DNA of 64,000 nt from Tetmemena sp. SeJ-2015 (Eukaryota > Ciliophora > Spirotrichea > Sporadotrichida > Oxytrichidae). Positions 45,867 to 56,807 of this stretch are shown piece after piece. Location of the stretch: NCBI GenBank assembly GCA_027382625.1, contig JAJKFJ010022697.1:186001-250000 (forward strand), in the 5' to 3' direction. The position numbers and the translations under genes are program-made. How positions within the stretch are numbered: position 1 is the first letter of the stretch; every line of letters begins with the position of its first letter. A model generated the notes under the pieces. The model searched no databases. It worked only from the letters and a program-made list of their open reading frames with translations, and had not been told where the DNA came from.

Positions 45867-48814
45867 ATGATAAAAGAGAATACCTAGCACCTAAGGAACA
45901 ATTTAACAAAATCAATAGGTAAATCTACACATAGCTATGAAGATATAAATTATGCCTAAGCAATTCCTAACAACCCAAAAGATGTGGACAGAAGTATTTT
46001 TTAGAATATTCCTCTGAGTTTAAAAACTGAACAAATGTTTGATAGACAAGTTTTAAGAGATTCCACTTCAGATTTAAACAAATTCAAGCAAGTTCAGAAT
46101 AGAGATGGAGATTACTTGCAATAATAAAAGCAAATATAATATAGAAACAAATCATAAGAGAATTTAACGTCATAAAAATCAAAAATTAATAATTAGAATC
46201 ATAAATATAGCAAAAGATTTAATTTTAACTGAAATTATTATAATCATTTAAAATAAAGAATTTCAAATTATCTTAAAAACTTGAACTTGGCATATATTCT
46301 AGAAGATTTAATATAATTGAATTTAAATTTTATATTAAGATGTGAGAAAGTGAGTACTATGTCTGGCCTTAATTAATTTTAATGAATTATTAAACTCTTA
46401 AGGATATATAAACCAAAGTGACATCGTGATGTTGTGGACGAAATGTGTAATATCCTCGCCACAAGTCTCTCTTGGGTCCCGTTTCTATGTATCCTCTAAA
46501 CATCTATGTAAGGCCAATTAACGAAGTTGAGGGGAAAATTCTTTATTTTCTGTCTGTAGCTACAGGTGATTCACACAGTGATCGCCCTCAGGCTGCAAAG
46601 ATGCATCGTTCCTTATAAGTCTTATCTCTCTATGCTGAATCAGGTATGAAGGATCGTCAGGAGGCACTAACTTTCCAAGGACTTCATGGCCACCCTAATA
46701 TGCAGCCTTTATCAAATAGACAATCTTCGGCCGACGGATTACTAAATTAAGTGTGGTAAATCTACATAGCAACGAAATTGAGCGAACTTTGATGCCACTT
46801 GTCCTAGATTATTTTTTTATTTAAAACTGCTCATATATATTTATTCTATTAAGATCTTATCTATAGTACGTATAATCCAATTGTGAAAATGAATAGTAGA
46901 TTAAAACTAGTTTGCATCTATTATAAAGATAGTTTGAAGATTTCAAAAACGATATTGGAATTGAATAACTGAAACGCCTCCTTACTGATTCTTAAAATGA
47001 ATATTAGAAAGCTCAGCAACTTAATGCTTTATCGTATATTTGAATTAACTGTACTATGAGGAATGTGAAAAATCTAATTAATACAAAGAATGCTTTAAAA
47101 AGGAAAAGGTTTTGCGAAGAGAGAGGGACAACTAATTAATACACTATGGTGAGCAGGAATAAATTATGAGGAATCAAATCACTCACTTAGAGCAGCAGCT
47201 TAATATCCTCAGAGACACTTAGACTGACTAGGATTAAGAGTAAGAGAGTCTCTAGACTTTGATCTTTGAGCAGTAAAGAATTATTGACAGATTAAGAGCT
47301 GAACAAACAAGTAATTAGCACATCCACGAGAATCTTAAGTCTTAGCTATATGAATAAAACAAATATGAAAGGGAAACTATGGAAGGAAAGATAAGTGACT
47401 TGGAAAAGCAAAATAATTAGCTAATGAGTGCTGTATAGGCTATGATTTAAAGACAGTAGGATACAGAAACTCAACATCAGAAGTAGATTGATCATTTCAA
47501 GAAGCAAATCTTTGGTCTGCAGCATGAAATACTTAACCTTTAGAATACGTTGCAAATTAAGTAAAATCAAGTGAATGAGTACGATGTCATCTTTGCCTAA
47601 ATGAGGGAGAAAGAGGTTGCTTTAACACGTTACATAGGGGCTAATTTAAAATAGAATTAAGATTTAGAGGGGAGTAGAAGAACGATAAATAAACCTGCAT
47701 TTCAGGAGAGTGATAGTAAACATGGAACTTAAAGTAGAAGCTCCTTAAAAAAGTAAATAGATCGTCCTTTGACAGTGAGAGATCTCTCACATAAAAATAA
47801 AAATTCACAGCTGATAGAGAAAGATACAGGCCTTTAAACCTCTGTGATGCAAAATTATTTAATTTATTATAGAAGTAGGTCATAGCAAAAGGACAAACAT
47901 AATACTACATTTAAAGCACTGGTTTCATAATCAAATGATCAAATGGCAAATGATATAAGTAACAAAGAAAATAAAAATAAATCAAAAGAAGGAAAAGACA
48001 ATATTCCAACTTAATTATCCAACACAAATTTGATTAAGAAGATATTTTCAAATTAAATAGTAATTTTTAAAACATAATTCTTTTATATAATTTTAAGCTA
48101 TTACAATATCTTCCCTCTTTCTTATTCTTATAAAGGAGGACTCTTGGCCTATTTTTTCAAAAAAGTTTTGGTATAATATTTAAAAAGGAAATTATTTTCA
48201 AGAGTTTCTAAGCTTGATAAAGCATATCAGAAGTCATTTAAAATATCATAAATTACTAATGTTTTAAAATTCATTCTTCCTTTAAATTAGCCAAATTTAT
48301 ACACCTTAATAATTTCTGTTTTGTAAATTATCTAATTCTACTAAAATTAAAAAAAATTGCATTTGATGATCCATTTATTTAAAGCTACAAAAATTTACTA
48401 TTTGCTAATTAAAGAAGCTTTAAACCAAATTTTATAAGAGAAAAAATGTCTCTCAATTCTTAAGGATTAGTTTTAGAATGCTAGCCAATTTAAAAATGAG
48501 TCCATTAAAATTTGTTGCTTAATAGAATTCAAAGAAGTTTATAAATTTTATTTTGATAATTTAAATTAAATAAGAAGATAGCATCCTTAAAAGCTAAAGT
48601 GCAAACTGTTTAAGTCAAATAGGATGATGAAAACATAATCAACATAGCATAAGTATTTAAAGACAATCCAACAACCTAACAATAAACTCTAAATCCTAAC
48701 TCCTCTCAATCCTTAATTCGACCTTTTATAATTGAAAGTTCAGATCTCAATAATATTATTCAGAATATAAAGGATAAATGGAGATAGTAGAAATCTGACA
48801 TTTTAACATTATGA
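45867..48814 (+). CDS. Coiled-coil protein, split by large inserts
   Basis: First segment 45867-46215 starts MIKENTQHLRNNLTKSIGKS. The second segment, from about 46890, is a long coiled coil: QFEDFKNDIGIEQLKRLLTD, then MRNQITHLEQQLNILRDT near 47165, then FKKQIFGLQHEILNLQNTLQ near 47500, with Gln mainly as TAA/TAG. The last segment is about 48590-48814: KKIASLKAKVQTVQVKQDDE, ending KWRQQKSDILTL at TGA 48812-48814. The segments are separated by about 675 bp (46216-46890, holding a GC-rich island) and about 520 bp (48060-48580, very AT-rich). Both gaps are candidate IESs. Function unknown, possibly cytoskeletal. Confidence 0.55.
46262..46800 (-). other. GC-rich coding-like island inside the coiled-coil gene
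   Basis: About 46420-46790 is near 45% G+C, against 20-30% on either side. On the minus strand one frame has no TGA for about 180 codons and includes IKAAYQGGHEVLGKLVPPDD and PSYLIQHREIRLIRNDASLQ. On the plus strand a frame of about 115 codons is also open (VATGDSHSDRPQAAKMHRSL). I cannot decide the strand. It may be an MDS of another gene or a decayed gene fragment lodged in an IES. Confidence 0.4.
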
Positions 48815-49506
48815 AATATGGGAAATGATAAGTTATGAAATTTAGTTTAATTTTTTGAGCAGATTATTTAACTGATTAAATATTTGTATTCGTAAATATA
48901 AGTTATCATTTTAATAACTCAAAAAGTTTTAAATAAATTATATCTCGTCTGTCTGGTTTCCAATAATTTTAATATATAATTGCATCTTGCCCTTTTCATA
49001 TTTATCTTATATTAAATTTTTAGCAAGTAGAAGCAACAATTATATAATTTGATAATCTGCTTCACTAATATAATTTTTTAATCTTTACACATTAGAGATA
49101 TAAGAATGGAAATTCCCTTCTTATCTTAATATTTAATTATTGAAGATAGCCTCTCTCCTTCTTGTTATTAGTGTTTGAGTTCAGTCACACTTAGGTCGTA
49201 GATGGGAAGTAGACTAATTCATCTCGCTAGAGTCTGTTGAAATTTATGATTTATTGTTAACTCAATTTTTGACTTGATATCTTCAAGAAAACATTTCTCT
49301 TGATTTCAGCAATTATAGCAGAGAATAAATTTAAAAATATTTAAATTAAAATTGATTAACGAAATATGGTACTTTAAATTTTAATTAATATAAATATTCT
49401 ACCATTTGAACTATCATTAATTCCAAATAAGTAATTTATATACTTGCAACTTTGGTGTGTGGAAGTGTTTTTATCAGTGTTTTAAATTACACTAGTTCAA
49501 ATAACG
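48815..49506. other. AT-rich spacer containing the start of duplicated region A
   Basis: No coding frame. From about 49150 the sequence matches, with divergence, the stretch from about 54640, for example CTCCTTCTTGTTATTAG and ATTAACGAAATATGGTACTT in both copies. It is the 5' flank of the gene at 49507. Confidence 0.5.
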
Positions 49507-50264
49507 ATGAAGAGCAAACGAGTGGATCTAAATACTGAGGAGTTCTATCAAGACAATCAAAAGAATGGCATAATAATTTTGGATTGCCAACAACTTAAGG
49601 TACATATATTGAATGAGGATAATTATTTAATTTAACTGCAACACACTTAACCAGGTATCTATAACTTTATCATTACTGGATTTAATTAAATTCTTAACTA
49701 TACTTATATATCTGCTGTTAAATTAAATCTAATTTATTTTTCTTTTAAAATTTGATAAATAATTCTCTGGTGAATATTTTTACTAAGCACAGTTTAGAAA
49801 GCCTATCTAAAGTTTAATAGTGTAGCCCAACGAGAACTAGCATCAGTAGGAAATCTAAAATGAATTCTCCGATTGATTACTTAGGCCTTAGGAGTCGATG
49901 CAAAATCTTTGTGCCCTTATTAATGAAGAATAAACTCTCTGCCAACTGTTCAAGTTATATTTAATTTTTAAGAAATAGATAGTCGAACACTTCCATTCCT
50001 TAAAATCTGTCTGAAAATATTGTTGCTACTGCAAGAACACTTAATTTTGATAAGTATGGTGGTCAATAAGATCCATCTTTGCAAACCTATCAACAGCAAG
50101 AAAATTAATCATTTAATAGAATGAGCGACCAAAAAGGAGGCAAATTTGCAAAGGAATTGACTGACACTCCCAGTTAAAAATCACTCACCATTTTCCCTAC
50201 ATCTAAGACAGTATTAGCTCCAACTCCTTAAACCAAGTCAAACAGAATAAAAAAAGAGGAATGA
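49507..50264 (+). CDS. Unknown protein, intact copy of a duplicated locus
   Basis: Starts MKSKRVDLNTEEFYQDNQKN and reads GIIILDCQQLK before an intron of about 170-200 nt (donor GTACAT at about 49600). The next exon reads FSGEYFYQAQFRKPIQS, then DYLGLRSRCKIFVPLLMKNK, SENIVATARTLNFDKYGGQQ, GGKFAKELTDTPSQKSLTIF and ends KSNRIKKEE at TGA 50262-50264. No domain recognised; the tail is basic. A frame change near 49870 is unexplained. A decayed copy lies at 54640-55510, so this is either a somatic gene with a germline relic or a germline-limited family. Confidence 0.5.
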
Positions 50265-51042
50265 GGCAACCTATTTATATTCAACCCTTTAAATATAAAC
50301 CTCAATAAGGAGAAGGGTTCTGTAGAAGTCACTTGAAGAAATTAAACTTTGACATATGCTTTTGAAAATATGTAATTCTTAATTAAATTTTTTTAAAACA
50401 AAGGATTGAGGCAGTTATAAGATGAAATCTTCAAATAAAGAAAATAATAATTGAACTCATCCAAACATAATTAAAACTTCAAAGAAAGATTTATTATCTA
50501 CTAATTTAGACATAAAGATAATTTCTTTCTTTTCTTTAAGAACAAAATGGTTTATATCCTGTTATTAAATATATTCTTTTTAATCAATTTAAAGACAATT
50601 CTTTCATGATAATAAACTGCAACTTAAAAGAGTTATAAATAATTAAAATTAATATTTTTAATTTAAACAAAAGGAATAATTAGCATTGTTTGAAATAATG
50701 ATAATTAGCATTTGTTCTTCATGTATCATATTTTCTTTATACTGTGTTTGAGCATTTTTTCTTGCTTGATAATTATTGAATTTGTTTTTTAGAAATATGG
50801 GTTTAATTTATGAAGACTGATCATATTGATATTGCAAAAACAAAAGAAATAACAATCCCTATAATTAGGTGCTTCTAAAAATGCAGAGCAATAAAACGTG
50901 CTCTTTTCTTCAAAGAATATCGATTATTTTTTATTAAATCGATATGACCACAGCTGTATCAATTAATTGAGCTGTTACCAATTAAATGAAATAAAGAAAA
51001 GAACAAATTTATTAAAACTAAACTAGTGCAATTTAATAAATA
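50265..51042. other. AT-rich spacer
   Basis: About 780 bp at roughly 78% A+T between the duplicated gene and the MITE. Nothing else is visible. Confidence 0.4.
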
Positions 51043-51050
51043 TGAATAAA

Positions 51051-51860
51051 GGGGGGGGGGGGGCCTTTCCTCGTCATCCACTTTTTTCATGAAAATATGA
51101 AAAATCATGATCTAGTCTAAAATCAGCCAAAAAATACAATTCTTTAGTCCAAATTCAAATTCAAAAAGCCTATCCTACTCGTATTCTTTATTTTAGAGTA
51201 TTTGGGAGAACCTTAAAGGAAGACGGATTTCGAAAAAAATTAAATTGTGAATGAAAGATCTTCTAATTAAAAGAAATTCAATATCTTTCTGAGTATAACA
51301 TTTCAAAATTTTAAAAAAATTCATAGATCTTTTTGATTTATTTAAGAGCTTTAGAATCCTCTTCTTACTTGAAGAACCTATTAAAAGGTAGTTAATCTAA
51401 AATTTATATTTAAATGTATTTATATTTATTGCAACAATTTTTATATCTAACATGATAAATAAAGAAGTATTTTTTATTTTTTTTTATCTTTCCTAAAATT
51501 GTATAAGAAATAAACTCGATATTTATTTTAAATAACTTTTAGTTTATTTGTAAGTAATTTATATCATAAATGACTTTAAGCATGAATAAATATCTTTATT
51601 GGTTATCTATAAAAAATTTGAACAAATCTTTGCAAAAAAATAAAGGTAATTCTCTATAAAGGAGCCTTAAAGATAAAATTTTAAATCCCGATGTACTCAA
51701 AAATTTGTGATAATTTCTCTAAAATAAAGAATACGAGTAGGATAGGCTTTTTGAATTTGAATTTGGACTAAAGAATTGTATTTTTTGGCTGATTTTAGAC
51801 TAGATCATGATTTTTCATATTTTCATGAAAAAAGTGGATGACGAGGAAAGGCCCCCCCCC
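51051..51860. mobile_element. Non-autonomous MITE-like element with 148-bp inverted ends
   Basis: The left end 51051-51198 starts with 13 G then CCTTTCCTCGTCATCC. The right end 51717-51860 is its reverse complement over about 140 bp with no mismatch that I can find apart from the length of the G/C run. TGAATAAA flanks both sides (51043-51050 and 51861-51868), an 8-bp target duplication. The 520-bp centre is AT-rich with no coding frame, so any transposase would act in trans. The 8-bp duplication suggests hAT-like mobilisation, but no diagnostic terminus is seen. The near-identical arms imply recent insertion or gene conversion. Confidence 0.8.
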
Positions 51861-52146
51861 TGAATAAATTGTTTCTCACCTCAGATTTTTAACAAAAATG
51901 CACATTGTGTACTATTTTTAATTTTTAATTGCTAACCCTTTAATTTAGCTGCTATCTATCAATATTTACGTTCCTGTAAATGAATGGAAAGTTATAAACA
52001 AATATATTCATAAAGTACAATGGGATAATAATGCATTGATCACTAATTAATGAAATAATTTGCATTTATTGGTCGATAATATTTTCATTACTTAAAACTT
52101 AAACTTATACAAATTATCATTTATATTCAGGATATCTCTTTCCCAA

Positions 52147-53540
52147 ATGGGCTCAAATCAATCATAATAATAAAATGGACTGATCAATCCCTAGGATCAT
52201 GAGAAATCGAAAGAGGAAATTGAAAGGGAATTGCAAAAATTAAATGAAGATTTGGAAAAACAGTTTGAACTAGTCAGTGATGGTCCTCAAGACCCTGAGA
52301 AGGTAGAGACTTTAATTGATACGCCAAAAGAGCTCTTAGAAAAATATGTTGATAGATTCGGTAATAGAGACTATATATTAGATGACTAAGAGGAGCTAAC
52401 TCAAGACCAGTTTAAATAGCTATATGCAAATGTCTTGCTCTTTATAAAGATGAAAAAAGTTGTTTTGAACGATACTCAAAAAATGGCTTTCATTCCATAG
52501 TTTTAGAAATCAGTCGCAAGTTATCTAAAGGAAAAGAAAGAAAGTTTTGAGAATAAAACTTTGAAAAAAATGATAACCTATGTTGAAACAGAGTTAGAGA
52601 AAAATGTGATAACAGAAGGAGCCTGGTTTTGGATATGGTTTGTTATCAGGCACTGCTTAAGTCTCTTTGCAAAGTTTGGAGAATGGTTTGCTAAGTTTTT
52701 TTGCAAAATTGGAGAACAAGGTCCTCATCTCATATAATCTATTAAAAATGGGTAAAACTCAATATTAAACTCGATAGGCCAATTCTCAACAAAAGCAAAA
52801 AACTTTCTTCAGGGGAAAGGAAACTTAATTATGAAGATTGCACTTCTCATCTTGTCAATTCTTGGAAGTGCCTATTTATGTTACAAGTATGGTAACTGGA
52901 CCTTGTTTTTTGCTAGCGTCGCAACAGCTGGCGCTAAATTTAGTGCATACCTCGCTCTAGATGGTTTGATCGAAGGGTTTTTAACATTTTTGGTTGGGAA
53001 TAGCTTAATGTCTGCTATTGTTATTTGTCTCGTGATGTGTATTATCGGTTTTCTGTTTGACATGGCTATAAATTGGGCATCTGCAAAGGTAAAGAAATGG
53101 TTTGGTTATGAAGAAAGCAAATAAGTTGTCAATCCCTACGTAATTCTCGAGATCAATGAGGATTCTGATTAAGAAGCTTGTGTACTAGCGATGAATCAAT
53201 TTATCAATAAGTATAAAAGAGCTATGGATTAAGCCACAGCAAGTTAATCTGTGAGGAAAGATTGGGAGTAGCGGCTCAATGAAAAACTCCTTGCCTTCAA
53301 ACAAATAAGGATCCTAAAAATTACTGAAGGGACATGGAATGATGATGATGATGGGGGAAAAGTTTCCCATCCTAAAATTCCAAGGGAAAATTTTAAAGGC
53401 TTCTTGGGAAATTTAGAAATCCCAGCTTAAAAAATTAAAAATTTTCAAAGGTTCTCTAAGAATGGGTTTTAAAACCCCAAAAATATTTATTTTTTTTCAT
53501 TTAAATCATAAATTTTTAATTCCTTTAATTTTAAAAAATG
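52147..53540 (+). CDS. MGS-type membrane protein, copy 1, 3' end disrupted
   Basis: An intronless frame starts MGSNQSQQQNGLINPQDHEK; Met-Gly-Ser is compatible with N-myristoylation. An acidic helical region follows (EEIERELQKLNEDLEKQFEL), then an amphipathic and aromatic segment GAWFWIWFVIRHCLSLF, then hydrophobic segments KIALLILSILGSAYLCYKYG, SAYLALDGLIEGFLTFLVGN and SLMSAIVICLVMCIIGFLFD. A charged tail ends near GTWNDDDDG at about 53355. From there the sequence changes to abnormal homopolymer-rich DNA and homology to copy 2 is lost; the first TGA is at about 53540. The paralog at 56808-58034 is on the opposite strand. No known family recognised. Confidence 0.6.
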
Positions 53541-53830
53541 ATGAAATAAAGTGTTTAATTAAAATTTTTTTATAAATTTTTAAAAATAAATTTTCCCTTT
53601 CAAAAAAATTTTTTAAATTTTAATATTTTTGGAAAAATTTTATATTTTGGTTTTAAAAAAATAATTTTTATTGCCCAAAATTTTTGGGTTTAAGGTCTTT
53701 TATATATTTTTGAGTTTTCCCTTTTTCGGGTTTTTTAAAAATTAAATGTTTGTAAAAAAGTTTTTTTTTTAAATCTTTTAAAATTAAAAAATTTTATTTT
53801 TAAAAAGAAAAACACTATTTACAGAATTGA
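53356..53830. other. Abnormal homopolymer-rich low-complexity block
   Basis: Almost entirely short runs of A, T, C and G, such as AAAATTTT, GGGTTT and CCCTTTT, unlike other AT-rich spacers here. It replaces the expected end of the membrane-protein gene. It looks like a low-confidence consensus or gap fill rather than natural sequence, though a degraded repeat cannot be excluded. Confidence 0.5.
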
Positions 53831-54600
53831 AATGGGAGATAAAAAAAAGTCTAATTGGCCACGTTGGCTCCGTTCTCGAAAGAGGTACTCAACTGCATTC
53901 TTACTCAGAACTCCATCTTGTTAAGGAGAGAGCTAATGCCCAAAGATCCTCAGCCATTTGATCAATTATATGTATTTTATTATTAAGTTAAAGTGATTAT
54001 TGGTTATATCATTATTAATGGAGTTAGAAACTCTATCGCACTTTCATCCATAGCGCACTCTTTGATTGCAAACTCTGCGTGTGCGAAACAAATCACTGCT
54101 TATGCATGCTAGCATCATTCATACATCATGTGAAGACATTAATCACTAGTGTGCGCATTCATGTCAGGTGTGTACATAGAGGTACAAGTGCAAACATAAG
54201 TATGGTGGAGTGAAAATGTATACTATCACACTTTTCAGTACAAGCCTCTCCTCTCTACTTTTCCGATATACAACAAGTGCTCAAGTACCATCATTCGAGA
54301 GAGTGTTTCACGGTGCATCTATAGCATATCGAACGCACTCAAGTAAGTTACGCTATCAAATGGAATATGCCATTCTTTATCACTTATCATTTAACCTATG
54401 TAATCATTATTTCTACTTAGAGCGTATAAAGATAAGTGAGCGACATAGAGTAAATACTCAGTTTCTAAAGAGAACATGCTTGCTAGCTCTTCACCGTCTT
54501 TTGCAGATGAAATTTTGATGCGTGCTCTCGATGCAATGCAGTATTTCACGGTGTGAGACGTGATAGCTATCTTACTTATTGCTTCTATAGTTAAAATGAT
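53831..54600. other. Moderately GC-rich island without a clear gene
   Basis: About 38-40% G+C with no clear gene. A 102-codon frame at 54210-54518 (MKMYTITLFSTSLSSLLFRY) and another at about 53860-54130 (LAPFSKEVLNCILTQNSILL) are open but not convincing. TTTCACGGTG occurs twice, near 54307 and 54545. It may be a decayed gene, a repeat unit or an unprocessed MDS. Confidence 0.3.
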
Positions 54601-54639
54601 ACATTAATCCTTTAAGTATTTACTCATTGAAGCACGCTG

Positions 54640-55510
54640 CTCTCCTTCTTGTTATTAGTACTTGAGGTCATTCACACTTAAATCATGGAGGGGAAGAGTT
54701 GGAGCTAATGATCCCCCTATCAACTCACATGTTTCACTAGATGCTGTATAGATTTATGATTTATTGCTAACTCATTTCCTTCAATTTGTGATTTGAGATT
54801 TTCAATAAAACATTTCTCTCTAGATCTCAACAATTATAGCAGAGAATACTTTTTAAATAATAGTTAAATTAATATTGATTAACGAAATATGGTACTTTAA
54901 TTTTTAAATTCAAATAATTATTCTACCAAGAAATTCAGCATGAATTTCCAAGTAATTTATATACTTGCAACTTTTGTGTGTAAGAGTGTTTTTATCAGAA
55001 TTTAAAATTAAACTAGTTCAAATCACTAAGAAGAGCTAACTAGTGGATCTAAATACTGAGGAGTTCCTTCAAGATAATTAAAGATGAGCATTTTAATATT
55101 TGGATTGCCAATAATTCAAGGTTTATATAAAGAATGAGTAGAATATTAAATTTAACTGCAATATATTTTACCAGCTACATAACTTAATCATTCTTGCATT
55201 TATTTAAATTCTTAACAATACTTATATATCAATGAAAATTAAATCTAAATTATTTTTCTTTTTGAATTTGATCTATAAATCTCTGGTGAATATTTTTACG
55301 AAGCACAGTTTAGAAAACCTATAGGACTCTTAACTTTGATCAGTAAAGTCAGTAAGATCCATCTTTGCAAACCTTTCATCGAGAGAAATATTCATTTGAT
55401 AGAATGAGCGACTAAAAGGGATATAGATTTGCAAAGGAATTAACTGACACGCCCAGCTAAAAATCACTTACAATTTTCCCCACATTAAAGACTCTATTAG
55501 CTTCAAAGTG
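54640..55510 (+). pseudogene. Decayed copy of the locus at 49.15-50.26 kb
   Basis: Clear but diverged duplicate: GTGGATCTAAATACTGAGGA, GGTGAATATTTTTAC and GCAAAGGAATTAACTGACAC have counterparts in the intact copy. The start codon is lost (the context reads CTAAGAAGAGCTAAC), the first exon is frameshifted after LNTEEFLQDN, and about 215 bp equivalent to 49815-50050 are deleted. The flanking non-coding sequence is duplicated too, so this was a segmental duplication rather than retroposition. Confidence 0.7.
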
Positions 55511-56807
55511 AAATAGAGAAAAAAAACGAATTAGACTAAATAATTTACTTATTTTTAACAAGAATAAGAATTAATTTTGATCTAAATAGCAATATGTACT
55601 CTTGATAAATTGTTTATATATTAAAATATTATGTATAAGTAAATATTGAAGGAATTAAATATGAAAATTAATAGTCTGTTTATAGGGTTTTACCTATTCA
55701 TTATCTTGCAAACTGAGTTGATAATCTATTTTTAATTTCTTAACTTCTATATCATAAAGCTCAACTATATCTTGAAGTTCCTGTAATTAAAAATTCTGCT
55801 TATTTAAATTCAAAAGGGAGAAAATTAAAAACTTATTTATAATTTTTTTAAAAATGTAAGTATATGTGATATAATGGTATCAAAGCCTTACTTGGACAAT
55901 TACTGTCTTGATTAGTAGCTATTAAGATACTTAATTGGGACTATTACTAAAATATAGTCCAAAACTAGCAAGATCTAATAAGATAATTTTCAATTTTACT
56001 TATTCAATGATTACTTTAAACTCATTTATTAGACTAGATTTTTCGCAGCTGATGCCAATCAAACTATACTATTAAGAAACATTGTATAATAAAAGTGGGC
56101 CATAAAGTTTTTATAAATTACCAATCTAATCTAATTTTAATTGCTTTTTCCATTAGATTCTAAGTTAGAATCTTTAATTATAAAAGAATTCTTTCTGAAC
56201 TTTAATTTTTATGCTAATTTATAGTCTCAATATCAAAAGAGGCAAAATAATCCCTTCAAGATTTATTTTGATTAAAATTTCATAAATTTTATGATTAATT
56301 TATTTATATCTATTTTCAAGGTGAGAAAAATTGTCAAGGTGTAATAACTCTTTAAAGAAATTACTTATAGTATCGTATCAGGGAGACTTTTGTATTCTTT
56401 AGGTCTCAATTAGTACATCGTAATTTAGGTTTTGTCCCACCATTTCGAGAATAAGATTCTGAGCATAATAAGCAAGAAACTTTAAATTAAGTCAATTACG
56501 TTTGTTTTTTAACTCCCTTTGAAAATACTTCTTAGTTTAGTAAGAAATCAGTAAGACCTTACAAAATTAAACTACTAAATAATTTATATCAATTAAAGAT
56601 ATATTTGTCTTGTTTTAATGCATTTGAAAGCATTACTTAACTAAATGAAAATATAATTCTAGAATCTAGAGCAAAAGAGCCTCATATTGACTTGGAATAA
56701 ATCATAGAGAACTCATAATCACTCGAAAGATCCTTTCAGTTTTATAAATTAGCATTCTTTTGATGCATATCTTGCTATGTTTAGCAAGCCTATCAATTTG
56801 AATATCA
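55511..56807. other. AT-rich spacer
   Basis: About 1.3 kb at roughly 75-78% A+T between the pseudogene and the 3' end of the inverted membrane-protein gene. No coding frame or repeat recognised. Confidence 0.4.

Noticed and set aside
48060..48897. Continuous TGA-free frame extending the coiled-coil protein
   Set aside because: Composition is AT-driven Lys/Ile/Leu/Phe without protein character, while another frame at 48590-48814 clearly resumes Gln/Asp-rich coding. Treated as an insert.
53460..53480. GGGTTTTAAAACCCC resembling spirotrich telomere repeats
   Set aside because: Only a single palindromic unit within a low-quality block; no tandem G4T4/C4A4 array.
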